Positions 17,763-26,439 of a stretch of 64,000 nt of DNA are shown piece by piece. The notes under the pieces were generated by a model. That model was not told the DNA's origin. It saw only the letters and a list, made by a program, of their open reading frames with translations, and did no database searches. Source of the stretch: Hellea sp964472905 (GTDB taxonomy: Bacteria > Pseudomonadota > Alphaproteobacteria > Caulobacterales > Maricaulaceae); NCBI GenBank assembly GCA_964472905.1, contig CAYYMI010000003.1, positions 1-64,000 of the forward strand. Reading direction: 5' to 3'. Each line of letters begins with the position of its first letter. The stretch's first letter is position 1. A program made the translations under genes and the position numbers.

Positions 17763-18511
17763 TAACCTTTGAAAATTTATGTGCGGGATATGGATCGATT
17801 GATGTTTTGCAAAATATCTCTGCCAAAGCAAAGCCCGGTAATTTCATCGCCCTTATCGGTCCTAATGGCAGCGGGAAATCAACATTACTGAAAACCCTGT
17901 GTGGTATTATTCCTCCATCCTCAGGAGACATAACCCTGCAAGGCAAACCCCTTTCATCACAAAACCCAAAGCAACGCGCGCGGTTAATCGCTTATCTCGC
18001 GCAATCCCGTGAAGCTATGCCCGCCATGAACGTCAAAGACGTGGTACAGCTTGGTAGAGCCCCTTATCGTGGAACTTTAGGAAAGATAAGTCCGTCAGGA
18101 CAAATTGCCATTCAAGACGCTATGTCGAAAACCCAATCAGATGTTTTTGCCAAACGACGTTTTGACGGACTGTCCGGCGGTGAACAAGCTAGGGTTTTAT
18201 TGGCGCGTGCCCTCGCCGTAGACGCGCCTATATTACTGGCTGATGAACCCATTGCAGCTCTCGACCCTTTTTATCAGCTTACGATGATGGAGATTTTAAA
18301 GGCTGAAGCGAAAAGCGGAAAGGTTGTTATTACCGCTATACATGACCTTGCTCTAGCCGTACAATTTGCGAACCGCATATGGGTGATGCATGAGGGCGAA
18401 ATGATTGCAGATGATACACCGCAAAAAGCCTTAAATGATGAAACCTTAAAAACTGTTTTCGGCATTCGCGCCCCTCAAGGCGGGTTTCAACCGATTGAAT
18501 TATCCGGTTAA
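17759..18511 (+). CDS. ABC transporter ATPase (BtuD/FecE-type)
   Basis: The 250-residue nucleotide-binding subunit has Walker A GPNGSGKST (about residues 34-42), the signature LSGGEQARVLLARAL, Walker B ILLADEPIAALD and the H-loop in VITAIHDLALAVQF. It powers the BtuC-like permease. It is the last gene of the five-gene mutase-importer operon and overlaps the permease gene by four bases. Its 3' end overlaps the convergent serine dehydratase gene by four bases, so no separate terminator lies between them. Confidence 0.9.
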   Translation: MITFENLCAGYGSIDVLQNISAKAKPGNFIALIGPNGSGKSTLLKTLCGIIPPSSGDITLQGKPLSSQNPKQRARLIAYLAQSREAMPAMNVKDVVQLGRAPYRGTLGKISPSGQIAIQDAMSKTQSDVFAKRRFDGLSGGEQARVLLARALAVDAPILLADEPIAALDPFYQLTMMEILKAEAKSGKVVITAIHDLALAVQFANRIWVMHEGEMIADDTPQKALNDETLKTVFGIRAPQGGFQPIELSG

Positions 18512-19884
18512 CATTCCACCACATTAACGGCGAGGCCGCCTTGGCTGGTCTCTTTATATTTGGATGACATGTCGAGGCCTGTCTGGCGCATGGTCTCAAT
18601 CACCTGATCAAGACTGACTTTCATTGCGCCGTCTGCATGTAAAGATAGCCGCGCCGCGTTAACCGCTTTAACGGCTCCAATGGCGTTGCGTTCAATACAC
18701 GGAATTTGAACAAGCCCGCCGACCGGATCGCAGGTCAGACCAAGATTATGTTCCATCCCGATTTCGGCCGCTTGGGCCACTTGTTCGGGGTTAGCCCCCC
18801 ATACCGCAGCCAGACCGCCTGCCGCCATTGAACAGGCGACACCGACTTCCCCTTGACAGCCCATTTCCGCGCCGGAAATTGACGCACGCTGTTTATAGAG
18901 CAACCCAATCCCGCCAGCCGTTAAAAGAAACTTTCGGATATTTTGTGGAAGAGAATTTTCGCCTGCACAATAATGCTTCAAAACAGACGGAATAATCCCA
19001 GCAGCTCCATTTGTCGGCGCGGTTACGACCTGTCCGCCGCTCGCATTTTCTTCATTCACAGCCATCGCGTAAACATTAAGCCAATCAAATAATTGTTCGC
19101 GCTCATTGGACATTGGAGAGCTATGCAGTTTTTGCCACAGCTTAGGCGCGCGGCGCGTAACCTCTAAACCTCCTGGTAAGATACCTTCCGTATCTAAACC
19201 ACGCGTAATACACGCCATCATGACTTCGCAAATATTATCCAAAGCCGCATCCGTTTCAACGCGCGGCCGCCTTGCATCTTCATTAGCATAGATAACGTCA
19301 CTGATTGACGTTTTCTCGCCCTTGCAAATCCCCAACAACTCTGCAGCTGAGCCGAATGGATAAGGTACAGAAGGGCCAATATCGACCAAGTCATCCTTAA
19401 CAGGCATTTTCATTTGACGTTGAGACGCAATAAATCCGCCACCCGTTGAATAATAGGTTTGAGTCCGCAACAGCTTTCCCTTCGCCGTAAAAGCAGAGAG
19501 TTTCATACCATTAGGATGTAATTCCGGCGCGGTTTCATAATCGAAAATCAGGTCTTTTTCGGGATCGAATGAAATGGGCTTCTCACCCAGTAACCTTAAA
19601 GACTTCTGAGTATAAACATCCGCGACTTGTTGGTCGGCTATGCTTGAATCAAGGGTTTCAGGCTCAAGCCCTAATAAGCCTAAAATGACAGCCTTAGGCG
19701 TTGCATGCCCTTTACCTGTTAAAGCTAATGAACCTTGTAACTCCACTTGAATACGCGCAGTGCGAACCAACCTGTCCTTACGGCGCAAGCTTTCCCCAAA
19801 ACGTTTGGCAATACGGATGGGCCCAACCGTATGCGAAGAACTGGGGCCAATACCTATACGGAATATGTCCAAAACGGATAACAT
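18508..19884 (-). CDS. sdaA: L-serine ammonia-lyase, single-chain iron-sulfur type
   Basis: The 458-residue enzyme begins MLSVLDIFRIGIGPSSSHTVGP, the hallmark of SdaA-type serine dehydratases. The C-terminal alpha domain carries the [4Fe-4S]-ligand cysteines in VACSMAAGGL and LTCDPVGGLVQIPCIERN, and the SGAEMGCQGEVG segment. It converts L-serine to pyruvate and ammonia using an oxygen-sensitive cluster. The length is normal for the fused beta-alpha form. It lies 59 bp downstream of the valine-catabolic operon on the same strand, and a 17-bp palindrome sits in that gap, so separate control is likely. Confidence 0.96.
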   Translation of the reverse strand: MLSVLDIFRIGIGPSSSHTVGPIRIAKRFGESLRRKDRLVRTARIQVELQGSLALTGKGHATPKAVILGLLGLEPETLDSSIADQQVADVYTQKSLRLLGEKPISFDPEKDLIFDYETAPELHPNGMKLSAFTAKGKLLRTQTYYSTGGGFIASQRQMKMPVKDDLVDIGPSVPYPFGSAAELLGICKGEKTSISDVIYANEDARRPRVETDAALDNICEVMMACITRGLDTEGILPGGLEVTRRAPKLWQKLHSSPMSNEREQLFDWLNVYAMAVNEENASGGQVVTAPTNGAAGIIPSVLKHYCAGENSLPQNIRKFLLTAGGIGLLYKQRASISGAEMGCQGEVGVACSMAAGGLAAVWGANPEQVAQAAEIGMEHNLGLTCDPVGGLVQIPCIERNAIGAVKAVNAARLSLHADGAMKVSLDQVIETMRQTGLDMSSKYKETSQGGLAVNVVEC

Positions 19885-19913
19885 AAATCCGCCATATCAG
19901 AGAATGGATAACA

Positions 19914-19930
19914 ATCTATTTTAAATAGAT
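19914..19930. promoter_or_regulatory. Palindrome between mmsB and sdaA
   Basis: ATCTATTT-T-AAATAGAT has perfect 8-bp arms and lies 30 bp upstream of the sdaA ATG. It could be an operator for sdaA or a weak terminator for mmsB. No T tract follows, which favours the operator reading. Confidence 0.35.
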
Positions 19931-19943
19931 AACTCAACAGATA

Positions 19944-20834
19944 TTAAAGAGAGCCATTAATTAGCTTCATAATGCCTGAAAAATCCAAACCGTCTTTTCC
20001 AGCCGCTTCCATCAAAGAATATATAGCCTCTGATTGAGTGCCGAGCGGCGTTGCGGCTTTAGCTGTTGTCGCCGCGTCTTGGGCGAGGCGTAAGTCTTTG
20101 AGCATCATTGCCGCTGAAAAACCAGCTTGATAATTTCGGTTTGATGGCGCGCTTTCGACAGGGCCAGGCGCGGGGCAATAGCTGGTCATGGACCAATTTT
20201 GACCGCTCGCTGTGCTGGAAATATCGTAAAAGGTCTGCGCGTCGAGACCTAGTTTTTCAGCCAAATTAAACGCTTCACACGTTCCAATCATATGAATACC
20301 GAGAAGCATGTTATTAGCAATTTTTGCCACCTGACCATTGCCTGCATCCCCTGCATGGAAAACATTTTTGCCCATAATATCTAGAAAGGGTTTAGCGCGC
20401 TCATACGCTTCAGGCGTTCCGCCGCACATAAAGGTGAGTGTTCCTGCTGCCGCGCCGCCGACACCGCCAGAGACAGGGGCGTCAATCATTTCAAATCCTT
20501 TATGGTCGGCGGAAGCGATGACTTCGCGCGCCGAGGCGACATCAATAGTCGAACAATCCAAGAAAAGCGTACCTTTTTTGGCATAATTGAAAACGCCATC
20601 TTCACCGCCATAAACCATTTTAACATGAGCTCCAGCGGGAAGCATTGTGACAACGACATCAGCTTTTTCTACAGCGTCTTTTGCATTGGCCGCGCCCACA
20701 CATCCAGCTTCCACCGCGCGCGCGATGGCTTCTTTAGATATATCAAGCGCGCGAACTTCATGCCCGGCTTTGGCAAGGTTTGTTGCCATGCCTATGCCCA
20801 TATTACCGAGGCCGATAAATGCTATTATGCTCAT
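19944..20834 (-). CDS. mmsB: 3-hydroxyisobutyrate dehydrogenase
   Basis: The 296-residue beta-hydroxyacid dehydrogenase has the N-terminal Rossmann motif FIGLGNMGIGMATNLAKAG, the substrate motif DAPVSGGVGGAAAGTLTFM and the catalytic Lys in GQVAKIANNMLLG. It oxidises 3-hydroxyisobutyrate to methylmalonate semialdehyde with NAD in valine breakdown. It is the last gene of the operon and overlaps the hydrolase gene by four bases. The next enzyme, MmsA, is not found here; an unrelated acylating aldehyde dehydrogenase heads the operon instead. Confidence 0.95.
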   Translation of the reverse strand: MSIIAFIGLGNMGIGMATNLAKAGHEVRALDISKEAIARAVEAGCVGAANAKDAVEKADVVVTMLPAGAHVKMVYGGEDGVFNYAKKGTLFLDCSTIDVASAREVIASADHKGFEMIDAPVSGGVGGAAAGTLTFMCGGTPEAYERAKPFLDIMGKNVFHAGDAGNGQVAKIANNMLLGIHMIGTCEAFNLAEKLGLDAQTFYDISSTASGQNWSMTSYCPAPGPVESAPSNRNYQAGFSAAMMLKDLRLAQDAATTAKAATPLGTQSEAIYSLMEAAGKDGLDFSGIMKLINGSL

Positions 20835-21877
20835 GATAAAAATCCTTGGGGTGGTTTTGCGGTCTTTCTAAAGACGCGTTGTACCTGCACTTCCGTAATG
20901 TCACTGACACTTTCATGTGACCATTTTGGATTGCGGTCCTTGTCAATTAATTGAGCGCGAATGCCTTCATAGAAATCTTGGGTCTTTAAGAAACCTAACG
21001 ATATATCCAGCTCTTGTGTCATCACCTCTTTGAAAGTCATCTTCGCGCCGCGGCGTAAGGCCTCAAAGGTCACTGACATGGCGAGTGGTGATTTACGGCG
21101 AATATTCTTAGCCTGTTTCTGCGCCCATTCGCTTCCGTCTTTATCGAGCTGCTTTAAAATGGCAGGAACTGTTTGTGCGCCAAAAGCTTTTATGGCTTCA
21201 GGAATAGGGTCACTGGCTGGCGGGGCCTTCACAAAATTCATCATCACATTAGCCACCGCAGAATCCGAGCCATCTAACTTGGCTTTGCCTAGCGCCTTTA
21301 TAAAAGCGCCGTGCTGATCTGTTGGGATATAAGTATTGGCCACGCCGACATCGCAAGTTTGTCCTGCGTCTAGCCGCGCCCCCGTCAGGCCGAGCCATTG
21401 ACCAATATCCATACCAAGGCGCGGTAAGAAGTAAGTCCCACCAACATCTGGGAAATATCCAATGCCCGTTTCAGGCATCGCAAACATGGTCGCATCCCCC
21501 GCCACACGCAAGCGGCCATGAACTGACAGGCCAACGCCGCCGCCCATGACGAACCCATCAATCAAGGTAATGTAGGGTTTGGAATAACGGTGAATAAGCT
21601 CGTTAAGCGCATATTCAATGCGCCAGAAATTCTCCGCGCGCTTATCGCCGGCCTTACCGCTATCATGGAGCAAGATCACATCTCCGCCCGCGCAGAAGGC
21701 ACGATCCCCTGCCCCGTCAATCAAAACAGCGCCAATCTTGGGGTCTTTTTCCCAAGAAATTAAAAGCCGAGTAATCTCTTCACACATAGCATAGGTCAGT
21801 GCGTTTAACGCTTTAGGGCGATTGAGGGTTATATGGCCGAGATTTCCAATGATGCGGGATTTAATTTCTGAGGTCAT
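20831..21877 (-). CDS. 3-hydroxyisobutyryl-CoA hydrolase
   Basis: The 348-residue member of the enoyl-CoA hydratase/isomerase family has the HIBCH-type features FCAGGDVILL, the oxyanion/active-site stretch MPETGIGYFPDVGGTYFLPRL and a C-terminal extension absent from ordinary 260-residue hydratases. It releases CoA from (S)-3-hydroxyisobutyryl-CoA, the step that distinguishes valine breakdown from most CoA-bound pathways. It sits between the acyl-CoA dehydrogenase (1 bp gap) and mmsB (4 bp overlap), consistent with sequential reactions. Confidence 0.93.
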   Translation of the reverse strand: MTSEIKSRIIGNLGHITLNRPKALNALTYAMCEEITRLLISWEKDPKIGAVLIDGAGDRAFCAGGDVILLHDSGKAGDKRAENFWRIEYALNELIHRYSKPYITLIDGFVMGGGVGLSVHGRLRVAGDATMFAMPETGIGYFPDVGGTYFLPRLGMDIGQWLGLTGARLDAGQTCDVGVANTYIPTDQHGAFIKALGKAKLDGSDSAVANVMMNFVKAPPASDPIPEAIKAFGAQTVPAILKQLDKDGSEWAQKQAKNIRRKSPLAMSVTFEALRRGAKMTFKEVMTQELDISLGFLKTQDFYEGIRAQLIDKDRNPKWSHESVSDITEVQVQRVFRKTAKPPQGFLS

Positions 21878-21878
21878 A

Positions 21879-23018
21879 TTATTGCCTTAGGAGAGAGCGG
21901 GAAACAATCATCCGCATAATTTGGTTCGTGCCTTCGAGAATTTGGTGAACACGCAAGTCCCTGACTATTTGCTCAATTTCATATTCCGAAAGATAACCAT
22001 ATCCCCCGTGAAGCTGGAGCGCGTCATTGGCGATTTTGGAGCATAAATCTGTCGTAAAGCGTTTTGCCATAGCGCAAGCAGAGCCGGCATTGGGAAGCTT
22101 TTTATCGAGCATGTCTGCCGCGCGGTAAGTCATTAAGCGCGAAGCTTCGAGCTCTGTTGCCATATCGGCGAGCATGAATTGGGTGTTTTGAAAGTCAGAT
22201 ATAGATTTACCAAATTGTTTGCGCTCTTTGGTATATTGCATTGAGGCGTCCAGCGCCTTTTGCGCGCCGCCTAGAGAACATGCGCCGATGTTGATACGCC
22301 CACCATCAAGACCGCTCATCGCAAATTTAAACCCATCGCCTTCGGCTCCAACGCGGTTTTCGGCGGAGATGCGGCAATCTTCGAAAATCACTTGTGCCGT
22401 GGGCTGCGCGTTCCAGCCCATCTTTTTTTCATTCGCGCCGAATGATAATCCTTCTGTACCTTTTTCAATCACGAAACAGGATACACCCTTCGCGCCGTCA
22501 TCAGACGTTCGCGCCATAGTCACATAGACATCCGACCAGCCTGCCCCAGAAATAAATGTCTTGGTGCCATTAAGAATGTAATCATCCCCATCGCGGATGG
22601 CCTTGGTGGTGAGTGAAGCGGCATCTGATCCTGAGCCTGGTTCCGTGAGGCAATAACTAGCAATGAGTTCACTTGCAGTTAAGCGCGGCACATATTTGGC
22701 GCGGACGGTATCATCGCCGTAACGGTCAATCATCCATGTCGCCATATTATGAATAGTCATCATCGCAGTATGAGAGACATCCCCCGCCGCCAATTGTTCA
22801 AAAACAATCGCGCTATCCAGACGAGACAAAGCCGTGCCGCCATGTTCCTCGGACGTATACATACCCATAAAACCAAGCTCGGCAGCTTTGACAAAAACCG
22901 AACGATCCAAATATTTCTCTTCGTCCCATTTGGCACTATGCGGCGCGAGTTCATTCGCGGCAAAGCCCTTGGCCATATCCTGTATGAGGGTTTGCTCTTC
23001 AGTGAGTTGAAAGTCCAT
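21879..23018 (-). CDS. Acyl-CoA dehydrogenase, probable isobutyryl-CoA dehydrogenase
   Basis: The 379-residue flavoenzyme has the ACAD signatures YCLTEPGSGSDAASL (FAD/substrate contact) and LQLHGGYGYLSEYEIEQIVRD, with the catalytic glutamate at E362 in ILEGTNQIM, the position used by short and branched-chain dehydrogenases such as IBD. It oxidises isobutyryl-CoA to methacrylyl-CoA, passing electrons to ETF. The operon context (hydrolase and 3-hydroxyisobutyrate dehydrogenase directly downstream) supports isobutyryl-CoA as substrate. The methacrylyl-CoA hydratase is not a separate gene in this cluster. Confidence 0.92.
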   Translation of the reverse strand: MDFQLTEEQTLIQDMAKGFAANELAPHSAKWDEEKYLDRSVFVKAAELGFMGMYTSEEHGGTALSRLDSAIVFEQLAAGDVSHTAMMTIHNMATWMIDRYGDDTVRAKYVPRLTASELIASYCLTEPGSGSDAASLTTKAIRDGDDYILNGTKTFISGAGWSDVYVTMARTSDDGAKGVSCFVIEKGTEGLSFGANEKKMGWNAQPTAQVIFEDCRISAENRVGAEGDGFKFAMSGLDGGRINIGACSLGGAQKALDASMQYTKERKQFGKSISDFQNTQFMLADMATELEASRLMTYRAADMLDKKLPNAGSACAMAKRFTTDLCSKIANDALQLHGGYGYLSEYEIEQIVRDLRVHQILEGTNQIMRMIVSRSLLRQ

Positions 23019-23429
23019 TTAGTTTTTACCTGCCCTTTGTCTCATCTCATATCGCCGCATCGGCATAGCATCGATCAGAGAGTAAAGCTCATCATTTGAC
23101 GGGAATAAATCCCACCGTTGTTTCTGAGTTGTATCTTTTCCGATTAAAACATATTCAAGCTTGTTTTCGCACCGCGCGATTCGAGCCAGACGATGGCTTT
23201 TGCCTTTTCCGATTTTAATAATGATAAGATCACGATCTTCAAATCCATCGCGATCAACTGAAACGGACTGCTTACTTTCAGGGGCGTTATTGTCCGGCTC
23301 GCAAATTACCAATATACGGTTCTGACCCAATAAATTATGAGTCTTTGGCTCAACATTATAAGGTGCAGCGTAAGCCACACCGCCAAAAAATAATGCCGAG
23401 AGAAATGATATTTTGAGAACTAACTTAAT
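23019..23429 (-). CDS. DUF4174-like secreted protein without a standard start codon
   Basis: The conserved part reads LLGQNRILVICEPDN near the start, then LVLIG-type KDTTQKQRWDLF and SLIDAMPMRRYEMR at the C-terminus, the pattern of the small DUF4174 domain. The function of the family is unknown. The first ordinary initiation codon is GTG 23378, but the frame is open for 17 more codons and these encode a signal peptide (KLVLKISFLSALFFGG, then VAYA-A). The only codon available before the in-frame stop of the upstream gene is ATT at 23429, three bases after that stop. Initiation at ATT by reinitiation, or loss of the original ATG, are both possible. It is embedded in the valine operon, abutting the acyl-CoA dehydrogenase start. 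Confidence 0.6.
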   Translation of the reverse strand: MKLVLKISFLSALFFGGVAYAAPYNVEPKTHNLLGQNRILVICEPDNNAPESKQSVSVDRDGFEDRDLIIIKIGKGKSHRLARIARCENKLEYVLIGKDTTQKQRWDLFPSNDELYSLIDAMPMRRYEMRQRAGKN

Positions 23430-23432
23430 AAA

Positions 23433-24851
23433 CTAAGCCAGCTTCTCTATGACCTTACCAAAGAGCTCATCATCCTTTGGCAAAACTTTTGGCGTTGGCA
23501 AGTTCTTTGACACCCACGTCACATTCACCAAATGACGCCAGTAAAGATTTTCATCTGTGATAGAGCCGCCCCACGTCCCGCACCCTAATGAAAATGTCTG
23601 ACGCATGCCATTATGGAGGTTTCCTGAGTTAGACGGCGATTGCGCTTGATTGACCATCACGCGGCACGTTTTAGTTTGGTCCGCTAGTTTCATAATGTTC
23701 TCATCATTATAAGAATAGATTCCACAACTATGGCCCATGCCCTGATAAGCTTGAATTTCATTTGTCAGTTTAATCGCTTCATCAATATCTTTGACCTTAT
23801 AAAAGGCCATAATAACGGACAGCTTCTCACCTGAGTAAGGATGATCTGGCCCCGTACCTGTTTCTGGCATGATGATGAATTTACGGTCAGCCGGAATATC
23901 AACACCCGCCATTTCGCAAAGAACTTGCGGCTCCAACACAACGGCCCGTGCATTAAGCGCGCCGTCTTTCCAAAGAACCGAGGCGATCTTGTCATAATCT
24001 CCTGGCGCTGCGACATGCCCGCCTTCGGCAACCAAAGCCTCAACTAATTCATCATATATGGCTTCCACTGCAATAACTGAATTGTCCGCAGAACATGAAG
24101 CCGCCAAATCCAAGGTTTTAGAAATTCTAATTTTTTCGGCGGCTTCTTTAATATTTGCTGTTTCATCAACTGTAATAACCGCATTCCCAGCGCCAACGCC
24201 ATAAGCCGGTGTCCCAGAGGAGTAAGCTGCCTGCACCATGCCTGCACCGCCCGTGGCCATAACAAGGTCACATTGCGCCATGACTTCATTGGTCAGCTCA
24301 AGTGAAGGAATATCAATCGCCTGAACCAGATCAGCAGGCGCGCCCATTTTTGTGATCGCCTCACGCATGAGATCAACAATCATTTTGTTAGTCAGTTTAG
24401 CGCGTGGATGTGGGCATATGATAATCGCATTTCGTCCCTTGACCGCATTAATGCCCTTAATGACGGGCGTCGCTTCCGGGTTGGTTGAAGGCGATAAGGC
24501 CCCGATCACGCCGATAGGCTTGGCGATTTTAACTATGGCTCGTTCTTCATCAACCTCGATAATTCCAACTGACTTATCATCAATGATATCCATAAGAGAG
24601 GCACGGGTCTTCACAGAAATTTTGGCAAATTTCCCCGCATAATTACCTAGCTGAGTTTCCTCGAGTGTATGTTGCGCTATTTTTTCAGCAACACCCGGCT
24701 TAGCAACAGCCCAAACCATGGCTGTAATGAGTTCATCAATTTGTTCTTGATTATAGTCTTCGATTACGGCTTGAGCGGCCCGCGCCCGTTTCATCATCTC
24801 TGCAACTTCTTTGGCTTCAGGGGTATCAGCAATCTTCTTAACTAGGGCCAT
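23433..24851 (-). CDS. Acylating (CoA-dependent) aldehyde dehydrogenase, ALDH20/SauS-like
   Basis: The 472-residue protein resembles CoA-acylating aldehyde dehydrogenases (AdhE N-terminal half, sulfoacetaldehyde dehydrogenase SauS) rather than classical 490-residue oxidising ones. It has PIGVIGALSPSTNP, VMATGGAGMVQAAYSSGTPAYG, the catalytic cysteine in DLAASCSADNSV, and a C-terminal GCGTWGGSITDEN. Such enzymes convert aldehydes plus CoA and NAD(P) to acyl-CoA. It is the first gene of the operon for isobutyryl-CoA oxidation. The expected MmsA is absent, so it may supply an acylating step for methylmalonate semialdehyde, propanal or isobutyraldehyde. The substrate is an inference. Confidence 0.8.
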   Translation of the reverse strand: MALVKKIADTPEAKEVAEMMKRARAAQAVIEDYNQEQIDELITAMVWAVAKPGVAEKIAQHTLEETQLGNYAGKFAKISVKTRASLMDIIDDKSVGIIEVDEERAIVKIAKPIGVIGALSPSTNPEATPVIKGINAVKGRNAIIICPHPRAKLTNKMIVDLMREAITKMGAPADLVQAIDIPSLELTNEVMAQCDLVMATGGAGMVQAAYSSGTPAYGVGAGNAVITVDETANIKEAAEKIRISKTLDLAASCSADNSVIAVEAIYDELVEALVAEGGHVAAPGDYDKIASVLWKDGALNARAVVLEPQVLCEMAGVDIPADRKFIIMPETGTGPDHPYSGEKLSVIMAFYKVKDIDEAIKLTNEIQAYQGMGHSCGIYSYNDENIMKLADQTKTCRVMVNQAQSPSNSGNLHNGMRQTFSLGCGTWGGSITDENLYWRHLVNVTWVSKNLPTPKVLPKDDELFGKVIEKLA

Positions 24852-24940
24852 TTTAGCTCTCCTTCATCATTATGACGTAATATACTTTTGGAGTTATAGA
24901 TAAAGCCAAAGAGAAATTCAGCCTAAAAATGACGTTCCTC

Positions 24941-26389
24941 CTAATTATCAGATACAGGATGGGTGATATTAAAATGTTCAAAGATAGGGTTTTCCAACCG
25001 TTGTTTAAATTCCGTTGAGGATCCTGGCCAATTATTGGTGACGCGGTCTCCATCTTTATACCAACTGTTATCAATTTTTGCCCAAGCCAAATGTGAAAGA
25101 CGTTCTTGAGCCTCCTCATTAAACTTGGTTTCGGCGGCGGCTTTAACCTCAACTTTTCCTTCGCCTGTTTTTTTCATTAATTTCAGAACATGTTCTATCT
25201 GAGCTTCAAGCTTATAAATGATAGATGTATGCCCTGTATTGGTATTCGGGCCGTAGAGAATAAACATATTTGGAAAATTTGAGGTCGTAACCCCTAAATA
25301 AGCATAGGCTCCATCTTTCCAATGCTCACTCAAGCTTTGGTCTTTTTTCCCTATTACATTAATCTCTTTCAAGAAGGGGTTGGAGTAAAACCCTGTCGCA
25401 TAAATAATTATGTCATGTTTATGTGATGTACCCCCGCTTGTCAGAATGCCATCCTGCTGAATTTCGGAAATTTCATCGGTTTCCAACGTCACATTTTCAC
25501 GGGCAATCGCAGGGTAATAACTATCCGAAAACAATATACGTTTTGCGCCAATCGGGTATTCAGGCGTTAGCTTTGCTTGCAGTTCTGGGTCTTTAATATA
25601 TTTTTTCATTTCTGACTGCGAGGCCCAGCGCGCAATTTTGCTTCGAATTTTAGCGCCTTTAATAATCGGCCAAATTACATATTCGCCCTGCATCCATAGC
25701 CCCTTGCGATAGAGCTTAGCGATTGAAGGAATATATTTAGCAACCCATTTTTCAAACCCCGTATAAGGACGGTCACCTTTATTGATAATCCAATTTGGAG
25801 AGCGTTGGTATACCGTGAGATGTTTAGCCATTTGAGCAACTTCAGGAATAAGCTGGGCCGCACTCGCGCCAACACCAATCACACCAATGTTTTTGTTCTT
25901 AAGTTCCACTGAATGATCCCACCCCGCCGAATGAAAACTTGTACCTTTAAAACTACCTCTACCCTTAAAATTCGGAAATGAAGGAACATGTAATTGACCA
26001 ATAGCGCTGACAAAAAATTGGCACTCATAGCTCTCACCGCTTTTTGTCTTAATCGTCCAGCCCCCATTATTATATTTGGCCGACTTTACGCTTTGGCCAA
26101 ACCTTATATGTCGGTATAAATCTCGCTGGGCGGCAAAGTCTTGAATATATTTTAGGATTTGAGGTTGTTTCGCCCATTTAAAATTCCATGTCGGATTAGG
26201 AGCAAAGCTATAGGAGTACAAAGCCGAAGGAATATCACATTCCGCGCCCGGATAAGTATTTTCGCGCCATGTTCCGCCAACATCATTAGCTTTTTCAATG
26301 ATGATAAAATCCTCATCACCTTGTTCACGTAATTTTGCTGCAAGGCATAAGCCTCCAAACCCTGTGCCGACTATAAGCGTTTTTACCAT
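24941..26389 (-). CDS. Flavin-containing monooxygenase, Baeyer-Villiger type
   Basis: The 482-residue protein has an N-terminal FAD-binding GTGFGG (8-13), then VGGTWRENTYPGAECDIPS, typical of class B monooxygenases. The Baeyer-Villiger fingerprint FxGxxxHxxxW appears as FKGTSFHSAGW, followed by the NADPH-binding GVGASAAQLIPEVA. These NADPH-dependent enzymes insert oxygen into ketones or oxidise heteroatoms in hydrophobic substrates. It lies 89 bp upstream of the valine operon on the same strand and 50 bp downstream of a lipoprotein gene, without obvious co-transcription. The substrate is unknown. Confidence 0.88.
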   Translation of the reverse strand: MVKTLIVGTGFGGLCLAAKLREQGDEDFIIIEKANDVGGTWRENTYPGAECDIPSALYSYSFAPNPTWNFKWAKQPQILKYIQDFAAQRDLYRHIRFGQSVKSAKYNNGGWTIKTKSGESYECQFFVSAIGQLHVPSFPNFKGRGSFKGTSFHSAGWDHSVELKNKNIGVIGVGASAAQLIPEVAQMAKHLTVYQRSPNWIINKGDRPYTGFEKWVAKYIPSIAKLYRKGLWMQGEYVIWPIIKGAKIRSKIARWASQSEMKKYIKDPELQAKLTPEYPIGAKRILFSDSYYPAIARENVTLETDEISEIQQDGILTSGGTSHKHDIIIYATGFYSNPFLKEINVIGKKDQSLSEHWKDGAYAYLGVTTSNFPNMFILYGPNTNTGHTSIIYKLEAQIEHVLKLMKKTGEGKVEVKAAAETKFNEEAQERLSHLAWAKIDNSWYKDGDRVTNNWPGSSTEFKQRLENPIFEHFNITHPVSDN

Positions 26390-26439
26390 AATCCTTTGTT
26401 CACGGATTAAGCGTCAAAGGTCAATTAAATTACGTGTCC

